A stretch of 64,000 nt of DNA from Smallanthus sonchifolius (GCA_023525975.1 CM042024.1:95173880-95237879), one strand, 5' to 3'. Positions 10,689 through 22,286 are shown, counted from the stretch's first letter. The notes: generated by a model not told the origin, from the sequence alone. Made by a program: numbers and translations.

Positions 10689-12548
10689 TGTTATCTGTCA
10701 CTCTCTTGCTGATATTAGATCCGAACCCATCCGACAGTTTAACATCTTTTATAAACTTGCAAAAAAGCTTTCGATCAGTGACCTGGAATGAGTACTTTGG
10801 GTGCGGCTTACATAACTTGCCACTCGCATTTTTTTTAACCACAACGTCTTCCGAATTTTTAGCTTTTCCAAGTCGATTCGTGTGTTTGTCGTGTCTTTGG
10901 TCTTATCGTTCATTAGAAGAGTACCCAACAAACTGTCGCACACATTTCTCTCAATATGCATTACATCTAAGTTGTGCTTCAGTTGTAGAGAGGACCAATA
11001 CTCAAGTTCAAAAAATATGCTTCGTTTGGACCAGTTCAACTCGAACTCCTCCCGCTTTCTCATAACACCTCCAAAATCTCGATGCTTGCCCGGTAGAAGA
11101 TGTAGTAGACGATCAAGTTGAGCTTCTATGTCAGCAGAACTAAATTGTTTCGGAGAGGCTCTTGTCTCGGGTTCCCCGTTAAAGTCCAAACTTGTTCTCC
11201 ACGGATGGTTAGCATCTAAAAACCGGCGATGACCGACATATACGACTTTATTTGTTACACGTATTGAAGGAGTGTCTTCATTGCAAGTCGGGCATGCTTT
11301 GTAGCCCTGTCCGCTCCAACCCGATAGACTACTACGAGCTGGAAAGTCGTTTATAGTCCATAACAACGCCGCCTTCATTGTAAAGAATGTGTTTGTCGCT
11401 GCGTCTTTAGTACGTACGCCCAAATGCCACAAGTTTTTAAGCTCATCCACTAACGGTCTAAGGAAAACGTCCATGTCCTTCCCAGGTGATTTAGGGCCTG
11501 GAATCAACAAAGACAACATGAATGAGGACTCTTTCATACATAGCCATGGAGGCAGGTTGCATGTGGTGAGTACAACCGGCCACGTGCTATGAGCCGAACT
11601 CATGTTACCAAATGGATTAAAACCGTCAGCTGCAACCCCTAGGCGAACATTTCGAGGTTCCCTCGAGAAGTAAGGGAACTTTATGTCAAATTCTTTCCAT
11701 GAAGATCCATCAACAGGATGACGCATCGTACCTTCTTCTGATTGCCCAGTACTGTGCCAGATCATATATTTTTCCGTGTGCCTTGAACAATACAAACGTC
11801 GTAGTCTAGCCTTGTGAGCTACCTTCTTGCCCTTTGTGTTTGTATCGACCCACCGACTCTCATTACAAACAGGACAATTATGCAATGAGTGGTGTTCTTT
11901 CCAGAAGAGAGCACAATCATTTTTGCACACGTGTATCGACTCATATCCCAAACCAATCTTCTTTAGTGTCTTTTTGGCTACGTAATGCGAAGCGGGGATC
12001 TTATTGCCTTTTGGATGTGAAGATCGCAACAACTCGAGTAGCTCATCAAATGAACTATTAGTCCATTTATTCTTCACCTTGATATGCATAAGCTTTGCTA
12101 AAAATTCAAGGGAAGAAAAATTAGTACATCCGGGATATAATTCTGATTGGACTTCCTTTAACAGGTCTTCAAAATCATCATAGACACCGCTACTCTCTGT
12201 ACCCGAGTTCCCTTCGTCGAGGTTGGTATCCTCCTCCATAATATCTTCAATAACGCCGGCCATATCGTTTCCTGGCACAACATCATCTACAACTACAACT
12301 TGAGGAATTAAACTTTCACCGTGATAGATCCAATCTGTGTACGTCCGACAGAAACCCCATGCATACAAATGAAACTTCACTTTTACCCAGGATAGCATTA
12401 CCGAATTCTGACATTTGGTACACGGACAAAACACAAAGCCTCTTTTGTCGACATGATCTTTGCACATCTCGATAAAAGACTTGAGTCCTTTTTTATACTC
12501 CTCTGAGCTACGGTTTAAATTTTTAAGCCAACTTTTATCGACAACCAT
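10689..12548 (-). pseudogene. CACTA transposase (TnpD, tnp2 family), frameshifted and truncated
   Basis: The start is taken at 12548 (MVVDKSWLKNLNRSS) because this matches the beginning of the transposase-associated domain; an upstream in-frame Met at 12623 is unlikely. Residues 1-75 carry that domain with the CPCTKC cluster. The tnp2 domain follows, with IPGPKSPGKDMDVFLRPLVDEL and the hallmark HNLDVMHIERNVCDSLLGTL. At an eight-base A run (10829-10836 on the plus strand) one base is missing. Downstream the +1 frame resumes the family sequence (NASGK, then YSFQVTDRKLFCKFIKDVKL) until about 10689. The rest of the family's usual C-terminus is absent, so a deletion has joined this gene to the TnpA remnant. 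Confidence 0.88.
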
Positions 12549-14660
12549 AATGAAGCTGAAACATAATTTAAGGTAATCAAAATGGTCCAGACAATGACAC
12601 ATAACTAATAAGACAATATGCAAGTAAATCTTATGACAAAATCAGACAATGAAACATAGTCCAGACAATGACACATAAATTGTGTAAGATCTATATTGTG
12701 TAAGAAAAAATTTGCTATACAGGATGTTAATCGGTTACTTTAGGCAGCTGAAATTGAAGTCCCAGGTTTTTTGTTCTTTTGAGTTGTGTTTGTCTTTATG
12801 TATGATTTAATTATTTGTTATATCTTTGTACTCTTATATTGTCTTTACTGTATTTACTCACAGCTCTTATGGTTTATACTTACTTGTTGTATCTATAATA
12901 CAATAACTTTAACAAACGTTGCTCAAAAATACAAGAACCAAAATTTTGTTTCTATATTTGTTGCAATAAAAATCTGGTTTTCGCCTTAAAGGTAGACCCT
13001 ACAATATAAGACCCTAATGGGTTGTGGTGGGTGTAGTTGTTTACAAATGTACTAAATCTTAAATTGGAACTGTCGGTGCATCAAGAATTTGACCATCTAC
13101 CATGAACCCCACTATGTAGTATTCCACTTACATATATATTTTACAAAGTTTACAAATGTACTAAATCTTAAATTGGAACTGTCGGTGTCCAATGAAGTTA
13201 TTTCAAGTGGGGTTTGTCTTCAAGAATGGCTACAACACACCAAGATTCAACTGCCAAAATTATCATTAAGAATCTATGTCACTCTTATGGATGGTCTTAT
13301 TATGTTTTCTGGAGCTTTGATCAACCAAATACACATTTGATGCCCGGTAACATTAATTTTTATACAACCCTATATATACAAACATAAACATATACAACAT
13401 ATATACATACATACACACATACAAATACATACATAATACATAAACATATATACATACAAAATACATTTAATTTAAAATAAATAAAACCTATATAAGCATA
13501 TATATTTATACAAACCAATACATACATATACATGTATACACATTTCAGGTCAAACGGTGCGTGTTCATATTACTAATATGCATACATATACACACATACA
13601 TACATACACACAAACCAATAGTTTATTTTTATTTTGGTACTTTGGACTTGTAAACCATTACATTTTGTGGATTAATCATACCTTATGCACGTATTTAATT
13701 TATTCGGAGTTATATCCACTTTTTGGGGAATATGAGTCGAAGCAATAACAAGAATCCCCAGTAGCTATTGGTCAAGGAAAATACAAATTTTCAATCACTC
13801 CATGAATGTATGAAATAACAATCAATACAAATATATATTCTGTTATTCCAAACTACTATTAATTCATTTGTTTTTTCCCTACACCACACATTAAGTATAC
13901 ATCATCAAAAAACATTATGTTTCCTACAAATAAAATCAATAAGACCTAAAAGATGATGTCTTTTTTTTTATAAAAGAAAACACTGTCAAACTGTTTGATG
14001 TAAATATACTAACCGTTAGGATGGTAAGGGATCCAGCAAAGTAACTAAAAGGGTCAAACGGTGTGTGTTCGGATTACTAACATATATACATATACAACAT
14101 ACATACATACTACATATATACATACACGCATACATAATACATAAACATATACACCATATATACATACATACAAATACATACAAAATACATTTAAATTAAA
14201 AAAATAAAAACCTAATTCTCTACTCTATACACTTTTTTATCTCATGATCTAATTCTTTACTCTATGTTCTTGATTTTCATTTAAAAAAATAGATGATACA
14301 ATGAAGAGAAACCATTTAAAGAGTAAACGATTTGAAGAGAAATAATACCTTAAGTAGGTGGTCCGGCGAAGAGAAGATGGTTCCTGGCGAGAAGTAGGTG
14401 GTCCGGCGAAGAGAAGGTGGTCGGCGAGCAGGTGCAGGTGCGTGGTGGAGGTGTTGGTCGGCGAGCAGGTGCAGTTGCGTGGTGGAGGTGTTGGTCGGGT
14501 GAAATCGTCGAAGGTGGTGGTCGGGAAGCAGCAGCGGAGTGGAGGTGGTCGCCGGCAAATCGTCGGAGATAGAGGTCTCCCGAGAGTAAACGCGGATCGT
14601 GAGAGTAAGGGAAAAGGGGAAAGTGAGGCAGATGGAGGGAAATAACCCGCCATATTGTGC
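12549..14660. other. CACTA 5' region, AT-rich with microsatellites
   Basis: Sequence between the transposase start and the right terminus. It holds ACAT-type microsatellites (13370-13620 and 14080-14190), a duplicated TGTACTAAATCTTAAATTGG block (about 13046 and 13157) and a duplicated GGTCAAACGGTG block (about 13547 and 14052). A G-rich segment at 14350-14640, rich in GGTGGTCGGCGAGCAGG, is probably the transcribed leader. The open frames here are compositional. Confidence 0.55.
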
Positions 14661-14665
14661 AGGGC

Positions 14666-14823
14666 ATTAGCGGCGACCGTCGCCGCTAAAGCCATCGCCG
14701 CTAAAGCCCTTAAAACCACAACCGTCCGATTAAAATCCACTCCACCGTTAGATCTATATAACGCGGATCGTGAGCAATAGCGGCGACGTTTCTTAGTGTC
14801 GCCGCTAATTGTGTCGCCGCTAT
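14666..14823. repeat. CACTA right subterminal repeats
   Basis: AGCGGCGAC / GTCGCCGCT motifs in both orientations lie next to the right terminal inverted repeat and match the motif at 8690-8935. Confidence 0.8.
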
Positions 14824-14846
14824 TGACTCGTTTTCTTGTAGTGAAT

Positions 14847-15452
14847 ATATTATATAGCATCATAAAACCAATTAAAATACTAGTTCATTTAACTTCATTT
14901 GTTAAGGTCATTATATAAAATAAACATATGATTTGTTTTATGTAGAAATTATTCGACATATCTTTATTGTTTATTTAGTTATTAAGTATCCAAATTCAGC
15001 TATACTGAATCCAAATCTCGTGTTTTATAAAGTATAAAACTTACACTTTTTTGAGTTGATTAACTATTCTTTATTTAAGCATTAAGTTATGAAAATTTTA
15101 TAAATAACAGGTACAACACAAAGGGTATCACAGCCTAATCGATATGAACCATGCGAAAGTTGATACGCAACCTATTGATTATGACATAGAGTGTAATTCG
15201 CGTAAGACATATCATGCATTTCAATGAGATTTAAGTCAGATACACGAGCAAAAGTAAACATGAAATAGTGGAATCGTGTATCACAGGACTATAATCGTAA
15301 TTGTTTTCTAACACGGTTAAAGGTATAAATACCATAAAAAGTAACAATTTTCGGGATTTAGTCTAAATAAAATTATATAGATAGTCGTGAATGTTAACCT
15401 AATGAATCAAATGAATTTAGGTTTACTTTTCTATTTATATCACTATAAAACT

Positions 15453-15496
<44 letters not shown>

Positions 15497-15983
15497 CTTA
15501 CATAAAAGATGAGTGACACAATATTCAAATTCTACATCATATTCAGGAATAATTCATTACATCTATAAAGGTATTTTTGGGAAAAAAGTTATCATGCTAT
15601 ATTATTCCAATTTAGACACGACAAGAAACGCACAAGAGAATCGAATTATAATCAAGTAAATATCATAATTAGGAGCCGTTAAATATAATAAAGACCATCT
15701 ATATATTTAATTATTTAATAAGATTGTAAAATAATTAGATATATAAAGCCTTTCAGTATTAACTATTTTTTGTAAATAATCTATACATAATAAATAAGTA
15801 AATGATGTCATCACTTGTCACAATTCCGTGACACCATTTATTTTTCTCGCTGCTCTTTTCTTCACTTAATAAATATTAATAAGTTTGTTTATAACTTCTA
15901 TTTCTTAATTCCTAAATTTTTATTAATAACTATTTAATATTTAATTTAGTATTTTTCTTTAATCAATACTAACAGGTTTCACG
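14847..15983. other. Intergenic, AT-rich, no gene seen
   Basis: Very AT-rich. It includes a pure (AT)n microsatellite at about 15455-15493. No coding signal was found. Confidence 0.55.
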
Positions 15984-16021
15984 CCTGGTTATAGAGATGA
16001 ACAAAAAAACCAGAACCGCCC

Positions 16022-16080
16022 AAGGAACCTGAACCGGTTCTTACTGAAAACCGGTTCTTCCGGAACCGAATCGGAACTGA
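16022..16080. repeat. ACCGGTTCT subterminal repeats, left end of hAT
   Basis: Four close variants of the near-palindrome ACCGGTTCT. The same motif is dense at 22133-22240 and 23705-23815, consistent with transposase-binding subterminal repeats split by the LTR-element insertion. Confidence 0.7.
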
Positions 16081-16087
16081 CCCTACC

Positions 16088-16657
16088 CGATTTCCGACCA
16101 ATTGACAATTCAAATACAATAGCCGTTAATCTAATCGATGATTCAAACGGGTTAGAAACGGAGCTTCATGGGTCGGCAAAGTGGAGGCAACTCCGGGTCA
16201 ATTACATCCAGACGTTCTCAACTTACAACAGTTTTTAATTATTATTTCTATCAAGTTATTTCCTTTTTATGCACGTTGTTTTTATCCATGTTATTTACGT
16301 TTAATTTGGAGTAGTTTCTTTTCCACTTCCCTAATTGTAGCAACGTGGGGTTGCTTGAAATTTCTCTATGTATTACCGATTGAATGAATGGAAAAAAAGG
16401 GAGACTTGAATTTTCGGAAAATTGCTATTCTCTTGTTCTAGAGTTTTATTTCCATTGTTATTCTAATTTTTGGCATAATTAGAAGGTGATCTTGGAGGCT
16501 AATTTGGATTCACATGGTGTATCTGTATCGTGAATTCACGTTAGAGTTGCCCAACGAGAGCTTCGAGTGGTGTATCTGTATCTCGAAGGGACCATTGTCT
16601 ATCCGTTACATTTGAAAAGTTCCGATCAAAGCCGTTATCGTATCCGGGTGTTTATCA
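16088..16657 (+). repeat. 5' LTR of the gag-protease element
   Basis: 570 bp. It pairs with 21481-22089 but lacks about 45 bp present in the other copy (the stretch around 21600-21645), and its first bases are mutated (CGATTT against TGATAG). The 3' end is TATCA. Confidence 0.88.
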
Positions 16658-16693
16658 TCTTGGTATCAGAGCCAGGCTTCCGAACAGTGAACA

Positions 16694-16877
16694 ATGGAAC
16701 AACAAATCCGGGATCTTCAACAACAAATGCAAGAACTGACCCTCGTTATGCAGAGGCGAAGAAGGAACGATCGAACCCCTCCTATGTACAGACCTGCTGA
16801 TGATGACTCTGATGGGTATTCCGATACCGAGGACTACAACCCTTATGGTCGACATCGACCCAAAAACCGAAACCAAA
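16694..16877 (+). pseudogene. gag N-terminus, interrupted by the solo LTR
   Basis: Begins MEQQIRDLQQQMQELTLVMQ, a gag-like coiled-coil start followed by a basic RRRRN stretch and an acidic DDDSDGYSDTED stretch. The frame runs into the solo-LTR insertion after RPKNRNQ. Removing the insert and one copy of its duplication continues in frame into the gag segment at 20089. Confidence 0.75.
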
Positions 16878-17379
16878 TGTAACATCCTGAATTTCGTTTT
16901 CTTAAAACACGGAATCCGGTTAGGACCGAGGTTGTCAAAGAACGAAATCAATATACAAGACTTAAACAAATAACTGAATTAGAAGGCTAAGAAAGTAATT
17001 ACTTCACAAGTTGAGGGGAGAAAAATGAAACATTGTTAAACCTAGAACACTTGATTTCAAAGCCAATCTCCCTTCTTCTTCGTCAATCTCCCGAAAACCC
17101 TAATCCATCCATCCATCCCCCTTGGATGTGTGCTCGGTTCACATGGAGACGATGACGACCCAAGTAAATGAGGGCAAAAACAAGCCGAGAATGGTGATGG
17201 AACTTGTGTTCTGTCGGAACTGAAGACGACGATGGGTACGGGGTTCCGGTCACCCAACAGAGGCGGAAACGAGCATGTGGGCTGCTGCCAGCAGGGAAGC
17301 TCACACGTTGCAGGTCACGCAAGGAAGAAGACGAGGCCGGCGAATGTAGTGGTACGTCGGTGAGGATGGTTTTACGGGT

Positions 17380-18070
17380 CTCACCATGGTAGGTGGTGGT
17401 ACGGACGGGAGTCGACGGCGGGAATGGTGACGGAGGAAGTTAATGGTGATGGTAACAGCAGCGGGTTCAGGTAAATGGAGGTTATGGGTTGTTATGGTTC
17501 ACGGTGGGGGGTGGTGGTGTTTATGGTGGTGTTATGGTGGTAGTTAACGATTGCAATGGTGGTGGTGGGTGATAATAGGCTGTGTTTCATGACAAACAAC
17601 ATGGTGGTGACTGTGATGGTAGATGGTGGTCAGCGGTGGAGGCGTGGTGGCTGTTAGCGGCCTTGTAGAGATCATGTTGAACAATGGTGAATAATGGCGA
17701 TCTTGGTGGTTTCACGGGGTGGCAGGGACTGTTCGTGGTGGTTCATTGCTTAGAGAGGCAACCTCATTGTTGTTAGAGGTGGTCCTAGGTGGGGTGAGCA
17801 TTACGGTGGCGACATGGTGGTTTCAAGGTGGTAACAGGTTGGATGGTGGTTTGCAATAGCGAGGGTGGTGGCGGTTCTAGTTTTCATGGCAAGATGGTGA
17901 GACTAGTTCCATGATGAGGATGATAATTTGATAATGATGATGGTATAATGATTCTAGGATGATGATGATCATGATATGATGATGTTAATGTTGATGATAT
18001 GTTAATGATGGTGTGATGATGATGAGATGGTAATGATTCGATGATGATGAAATGATGATGTTGATGACGG
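17380..18070. repeat. GGT-rich then GAT-rich low-complexity tract
   Basis: From about 17380 to 17890 the solo LTR is dominated by GGTGGT runs. From about 17910 to 18070 it is dominated by GATGATGAT runs. No gene is supported here. Confidence 0.75.
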
Positions 18071-18398
18071 TTTCACGACATGAAAATGAAGAGAGTTTGA
18101 CAAGGATTGATGACAAGGAGTTCCCGTTAGTTGAGACAGACGTGTCGAGACGAATTCGTGGACTTTCGAATCATCCGATTTAGAGTCCGTATGGTCGGGT
18201 TGCGGGTACTAAACGAGATCGTATTCTAGATGCCGTGTTCGGGGAGGTATATCTCTTCAACCCGTAGAATAAATAATACTCGTTCGGGTTATGACTACCG
18301 TGTTGAGAATGACGTATAAGGAATATATTTATGGCAGATAATAATCGGCAAAGATTAATCGTTTTAGTAAAGGTCATTTGATAGACGTATAGAGAGTT

Positions 18399-18610
18399 TT
18401 CGGTCGAAATAGATTTCGACCGAAATAGTTTTCGGACATAGTACTTTCAAACGAAAGAGTTTTGGTCGAAAAAGATTTAGACCGAAATAGTTTTCGGACA
18501 AAGGATTTCGAACAAAATAGTTATCAAGTAAAAGACATTTTAACTGAATTGTTTTCGGTCGAAAAAGATTTCGACCGAGATAGATTTCGACCGAAAAAAA
18601 TTTCAGACTT
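18399..18610. repeat. Repeated TTTCGGTCGAAA / TTTCGACCGAAA inverted motifs
   Basis: At least two hairpin-capable pairs (about 18399-18430 and 18552-18595) in which TTTTCGGTCGAAA is followed a few bases later by its reverse complement, with single diverged copies between them. They lie inside the solo LTR. Confidence 0.75.
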
Positions 18611-19022
18611 ATAGTTTTTCGTATGAAACATATAGGTTATAACCTTGTTCAATTCGTGACCCTTGACAGATTTGTTAGCATCCCACCTAGCTTGAAGTTC
18701 CTTGCTAAGTGAGATAAGTTCCATAGAAGCTAAGTGAGTTCTTATTGCCCTTTTTCATAAACGGTTTTGGGCTGGCATGCATACTGTTAAATAGATAGTT
18801 TTCAAGGTTAAAGAATATTTTATAAGAATTGTATATTTTTATAAAATGAAAGACAAAGTATAGTATTTTATAAAATGTTATTTTTATAAAATGAAAGAGA
18901 AAGTCATAGCTTTTTATAAAAAAATGTTATTTTTATAAAAAGAAAGATAAAGTGTTAAAGAGAATAGTACTATCTTTGAAATGTAATTTCAAGAAAGTAA
19001 AGCAAAGTAAAGAATGGTAAAG

Positions 19023-19360
19023 AAGCTGCATCTCGGTGCAGCTTGACAGTGACAGATGTCATATTATATGCTTATGTGTTAATATGTGTTATTTGTTTAT
19101 GTGATGTGTTTCAATGACTTTATATTATGTGACATATTATAATTGCATAGTATTTGCATAGTAGTTGTATTGTAGTTGCAAAGTAAAAAGTCCTGCAGAC
19201 AAGCAAAGTAGAAGTCTCACCCCGAGGTGTGAGCAATCAAAGTAGAAAGTTTCACCCTGAGGTGTGAGCAAGCAAAGGAGTCTTCACTTCGGTGTAAGCG
19301 AGAAAGTCCCACCCTGAGGTGTGGGCACAGCAAAGTAAAAGTCTTACCCTGAGGTGTAAG
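19023..19360. repeat. Array of six hairpin-forming repeats
   Basis: A strong hairpin AAGCTGCA/TGCAGCTT with loop TCTCGG (19023-19044) is followed by five tandem weaker hairpins: 19216-19233 (CTCAC/GTGAG), 19251-19268 (TTCAC/GTGAG), 19282-19298 (CTTCAC-TTCG-GTGTAAG), 19308-19325 (CCCAC/GTGGG) and 19343-19360 (CTTAC/GTAAG). Most loops read CCCTGAGGT or close to it. Stem changes are compensatory between copies. Confidence 0.8.
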
Positions 19361-19440
19361 CGAGCAAAGGGATCTTCTCGGGGCAATGATTCATGTGTGA
19401 AAGTTAAAGTATGCTATAGTCACTTGTCTTGTACGAGTGA

Positions 19441-19707
19441 AATGTAAAGTTGCAAAGAGTAAAGGAGGACACCTTAACCGGTTACATCAAAAGTAAAGAT
19501 TTAACGAAAGATATAACGTAACAATTTTATAATTGTCACGTTGCAAAGTTTTAAAGTAAAGATCAAAGTGTTTTAATGTAAAGTTGTAAAGAGTAAAGGA
19601 GGACACCTTAAGCGGTTACCTTAAAAGTAAAGTTTTAACGAAAGATATAACGTAACAGTTTTATAATTGTCACGTTGTAAAGTTTTAAAGTAAAGTTAAA
19701 GTGTTTT
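19441..19707. repeat. 134-bp tandem duplication in the solo LTR
   Basis: Copies start at 19441 and 19575 (both AATGTAAAGTTG). Both contain GGAGGACACCTTAA and a GTAACA-TTTTATAA-TTGTCACG block, with a few substitutions. Confidence 0.88.
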
Positions 19708-20088
19708 CAAAGAAAGTGAAACTAAAGCTTATTTTTCTTTTTATAAAACAAAGCTACCTAAAAGAAAGTTTTACAGTTTAAAGTAAAGATAGAACTCACC
19801 AGCGTTAGCTGACTTTTAGTATGCATGACAGGTAGAAAAGGAAAAGAGACAACAAAGTAAAGGAGCCCCGAGGGCTGGATAGCATGGACATCGGGTTGCT
19901 ACGCTGAAGACTGACATTTCCTATTCCTGATAGTTATGATTGAATAAAGTTTTAATTGATTTGGATTTTTATGAATGTTCGAATTAAAGACTTCCACTAT
20001 AATAGACTCTGATTAACAGTTTAAGAACTATGTTTGTTATGTTTTGTGCCAACTATGAGATGTACCCTGTTTGGGGCGTTTCACCAAG

Positions 20089-20703
20089 GAGATATCAGGG
20101 TCGACATTCCAGAATTCGAAGGAAAACTTGATCCAGACGAGTTTGTTGAATGGCTTCGCACCGTAGAATGAGTTTTTGATTATAAACAAACCCTCGATGA
20201 CAAGAAGGTGAAGATTGTGGCTTTGAAATTACGTAAGTACGCCTCTACTTGGTGGGCTAACGTATGCGCGAAACGAACATCATGGGAAGGAGAAGGTGAA
20301 AAAATGGGACAAAATGAAGAAGTTACTCAAAGAAAAATTCATGCCAACGTACTATCTCCAAAACAATTTTTCAAAACTCCATTTTCTTAAGCAAGGATCC
20401 AAGACGGCTGAGGAATATTCGTAGGAATTTGAGTTCTTGTTGATGAAATGTGGCCTTAAAGAAGATGACCCGCAAACCCTTGTGCGGTACCTTGGAGGGC
20501 TTGAACCAAGGATCGCTCATGTGGTCGAACTCCAACCATACTCATCCTTGGCTGAACTCACCATGCTATCTCATAAGGTTGATTTGCAACAAAAGACGCA
20601 AGGCAAAACCAATGCCTCGAAACCTGATAACAAACTGCCCGTTCCTTCGACTTTTCCACAGGTAACTCACCTTTTGTCCACCCTTCAAAGGCCACAGAGT
20701 TAG
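20089..20703 (+). pseudogene. gag central region, broken by stops
   Basis: Continues the gag begun at 16694: DIPEFEGKLDPDEFVEWLRT is a typical Ty3-type gag core start, followed by KYASTWWANV and later LGGLEPRIAHVVELQPYSS. An in-frame stop lies at 20169-20171 and further frame changes occur near 20300-20430. Not translatable as a single protein. Confidence 0.8.
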
Positions 20704-20754
20704 CCGAGAGTTCCAACACTGCTACATGGGTTTCTAGACGCTGATTATGAAGCT

Positions 20755-21480
20755 GTGACAGGACCCAAGTTTGATAAAGAATTATTTCCCAAACCCACCG
20801 AAGAGGAGATCATACTAGGTCCTGATGATGGAGAGTGTTTGATGGTGCAACGAGTACTAACTGGGGTTGCAATTCACAGTGAAAACATGCAACGTGAAGA
20901 TTTATTTTGCACTCGATGTACCGTCCGAAACAAGGTGTGTTCGTTAGTAATTGATAGTAGGAGTTACCAACGTTGCGTCTCGGACCTTGGTTACTAAGCT
21001 GGATCTTCCCACTATGCCTCATACATCTCCTTATGAAATTCAGTGGCTAAATCAGGAAAAAGGGATCCGGGTAACTAATCGGGTGTTGCTGTCATTTACT
21101 ATTGGAAAGGGGTACGGAGACGAGGTTTGGTGTGACGTACTTCTTATGGATGCTTGCCACGTTCTATTGGGTCGCCCTTGGTTATTTGATAGGCAAGTAC
21201 TCCATGATGGCTACAAGAACACCTACTCATTTGTCATGAATGCTAAGAAGATCACCTTAATTCCAATACCCATCGCTACTACCGGTGATCACAAGGCCTT
21301 AGCCGTTCGTTTATTTTTCAGTGAAAGTTTAGACAAAGTTAAGGCTATAGAAGAGTTTTCCCAGATTAATTTCAGTCTAGGGAAAGAACTAGATCCACCG
21401 GACTTGCACCTGTTAGCCCAATTCGAAGTTACAGACGACATTCTAAGTTTGAAGTCAAACTTTCTTAAAGACAGGGAGAA
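20755..21480 (+). pseudogene. Retropepsin-like protease remnant
   Basis: Encodes the C-terminal part of gag, then a retropepsin region. VIDSRS at about 20950 stands where the active-site D-S/T-G motif should be, so glycine is replaced by arginine. A frameshift follows near 20985, after which the next frame continues with TLVTKLDLP and later CHVLLGRPWLFDRQV, the typical second half of plant gypsy proteases. The reading frame ends at the 3' LTR with no pol sequence. Confidence 0.8.
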
Positions 21481-22089
21481 TGATAGCCGACCAATTGACA
21501 ATTCAAATACAATAGCCGTTAATCTAACCGGTGATCCAAACGGGTAAGAAACGGAGCTTCATGGGTCAGGGCATCTCCGGGTCAACTACATCCAGACGGA
21601 TTCTCGCAACAACTGATGAGTGCAGCTCCTCGTACAATACCCCACGTTCTCAACTTGCAACAGTTTTTAATTATTATTTCTATCAAGTTATTTCCTTTTC
21701 ATGCACGTTGTTTTTATCCATGTTATTTACGTTTAATTTGGAATAGTTTCTTTTCCACTTCCCTAATTGTAGCAACGTGGGGTTGCTTGAAATTTCTCTA
21801 TGTATTACCGATTGAATGAATGGAAAAAAAGGGAGACTTGAATTTTTAGAAAATTGCTATTCTTTTGTTCTAGAGTTTTATTTCCATTGCTATTATAATT
21901 TTTGGCATAATTAGAAGGTGATCTTGGAGGCTAATTTGGATTCATGTGGTGTATCTGTATCGTGAATTCACGTTAGAGTTGCCCAACGAGAGCTTCGGGT
22001 GGTGTATCTGTATCTCGAAGGAACCGTTGTCTATCTGTTACATTTGAAAAGTTCTGATCAAAGCCGTTATCGTATCCGGGTGCCTATCA
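21481..22089 (+). repeat. 3' LTR of the gag-protease element
   Basis: 609 bp, from TGATAG to TATCA, preceded by a purine tract (GACAGGGAGAA). Matches 16088-16657 apart from substitutions and one 45-bp indel. Confidence 0.88.
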
Positions 22090-22132
22090 TTACCCGTAGG
22101 TTCGAGATAGGTTCCAATATTTATAGTCAAAA

Positions 22133-22240
22133 CCGGTTCTAAAATCACCCGAAACCGGTTCTCTCAAGAACCGGTTCTACCCAGAACCGGTTCTCTCCAC
22201 AACCGGTTCTCTCCAGAACCAGTTCTACCCAGAACCGGTT
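22133..22240. repeat. ACCGGTTCT cluster
   Basis: Seven variants of the hAT subterminal motif, directly right of the LTR-element insertion. Together with 16022-16080 it was one continuous cluster before the insertion. Confidence 0.7.
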
Positions 22241-22242
22241 AT

Positions 22243-22284
<42 letters not shown>
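22241..22284. repeat. (CA)n(TA)n microsatellite
   Basis: Uninterrupted CA repeats pass directly into TA repeats, bordering the MITE-like element. Confidence 0.9.

Positions 22285-22286
<2 letters not shown>

Larger units (their letters stand above)
8669..14843 (-). mobile_element. CACTA (En/Spm) DNA transposon, 6.2 kb, degenerate
   Basis: The left end begins CACTACAAAGAA. The right end reads, reverse-complemented, CACTACAAGAAAACGAGTCA. Both ends continue with GTCAATAG followed by repeated GGCGACA motifs. The 3-bp target duplication AAT is present on both sides (8666-8668 and 14844-14846). It encodes on the minus strand a tnp2-type transposase and the tail of a second, TnpA-like protein. The transposase is frameshifted and truncated, so the copy is probably dead but might still be mobilised through its ends. 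Confidence 0.92.
16878..20083 (+). mobile_element. 3.2-kb solo LTR inserted in gag
   Basis: Begins TGTAACATCC and ends GGGGCGTTTCA, with a near-perfect 5-bp duplication (CCAAA at 16873-16877, CCAAG at 20084-20088). The gag frame is restored across it. I see no internal LTR pair, primer site or coding domain, which fits a solo LTR left by LTR-LTR recombination in a large-LTR gypsy element. An AATAAAG signal lies near 19933. Orientation is inferred from that signal and the TG...CA ends. Confidence 0.7.
16088..22089 (+). mobile_element. Non-autonomous gag-protease LTR retrotransposon
   Basis: LTRs at 16088-16657 and 21481-22089, a primer-binding site TGGTATCAGAGC (16661-16672, initiator tRNA-Met type) and a purine tract just before 21481. 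The flanking 5-bp duplication is CTACC / TTACC (four of five match). Only gag and a broken protease lie between the LTRs. Reverse transcriptase, RNase H and integrase are missing, so any movement depended on a related autonomous element. Confidence 0.82.

Noticed and set aside
10679..11121. Plus-strand frames opposite the CACTA transposase
   Set aside because: Antisense shadows of the tnp2 coding region.
14249..14863. 204-residue Pro/Ser/His-rich frame on the minus strand
   Set aside because: Runs through the CACTA right terminus and the subterminal repeats, so it is a by-product of repeat composition.
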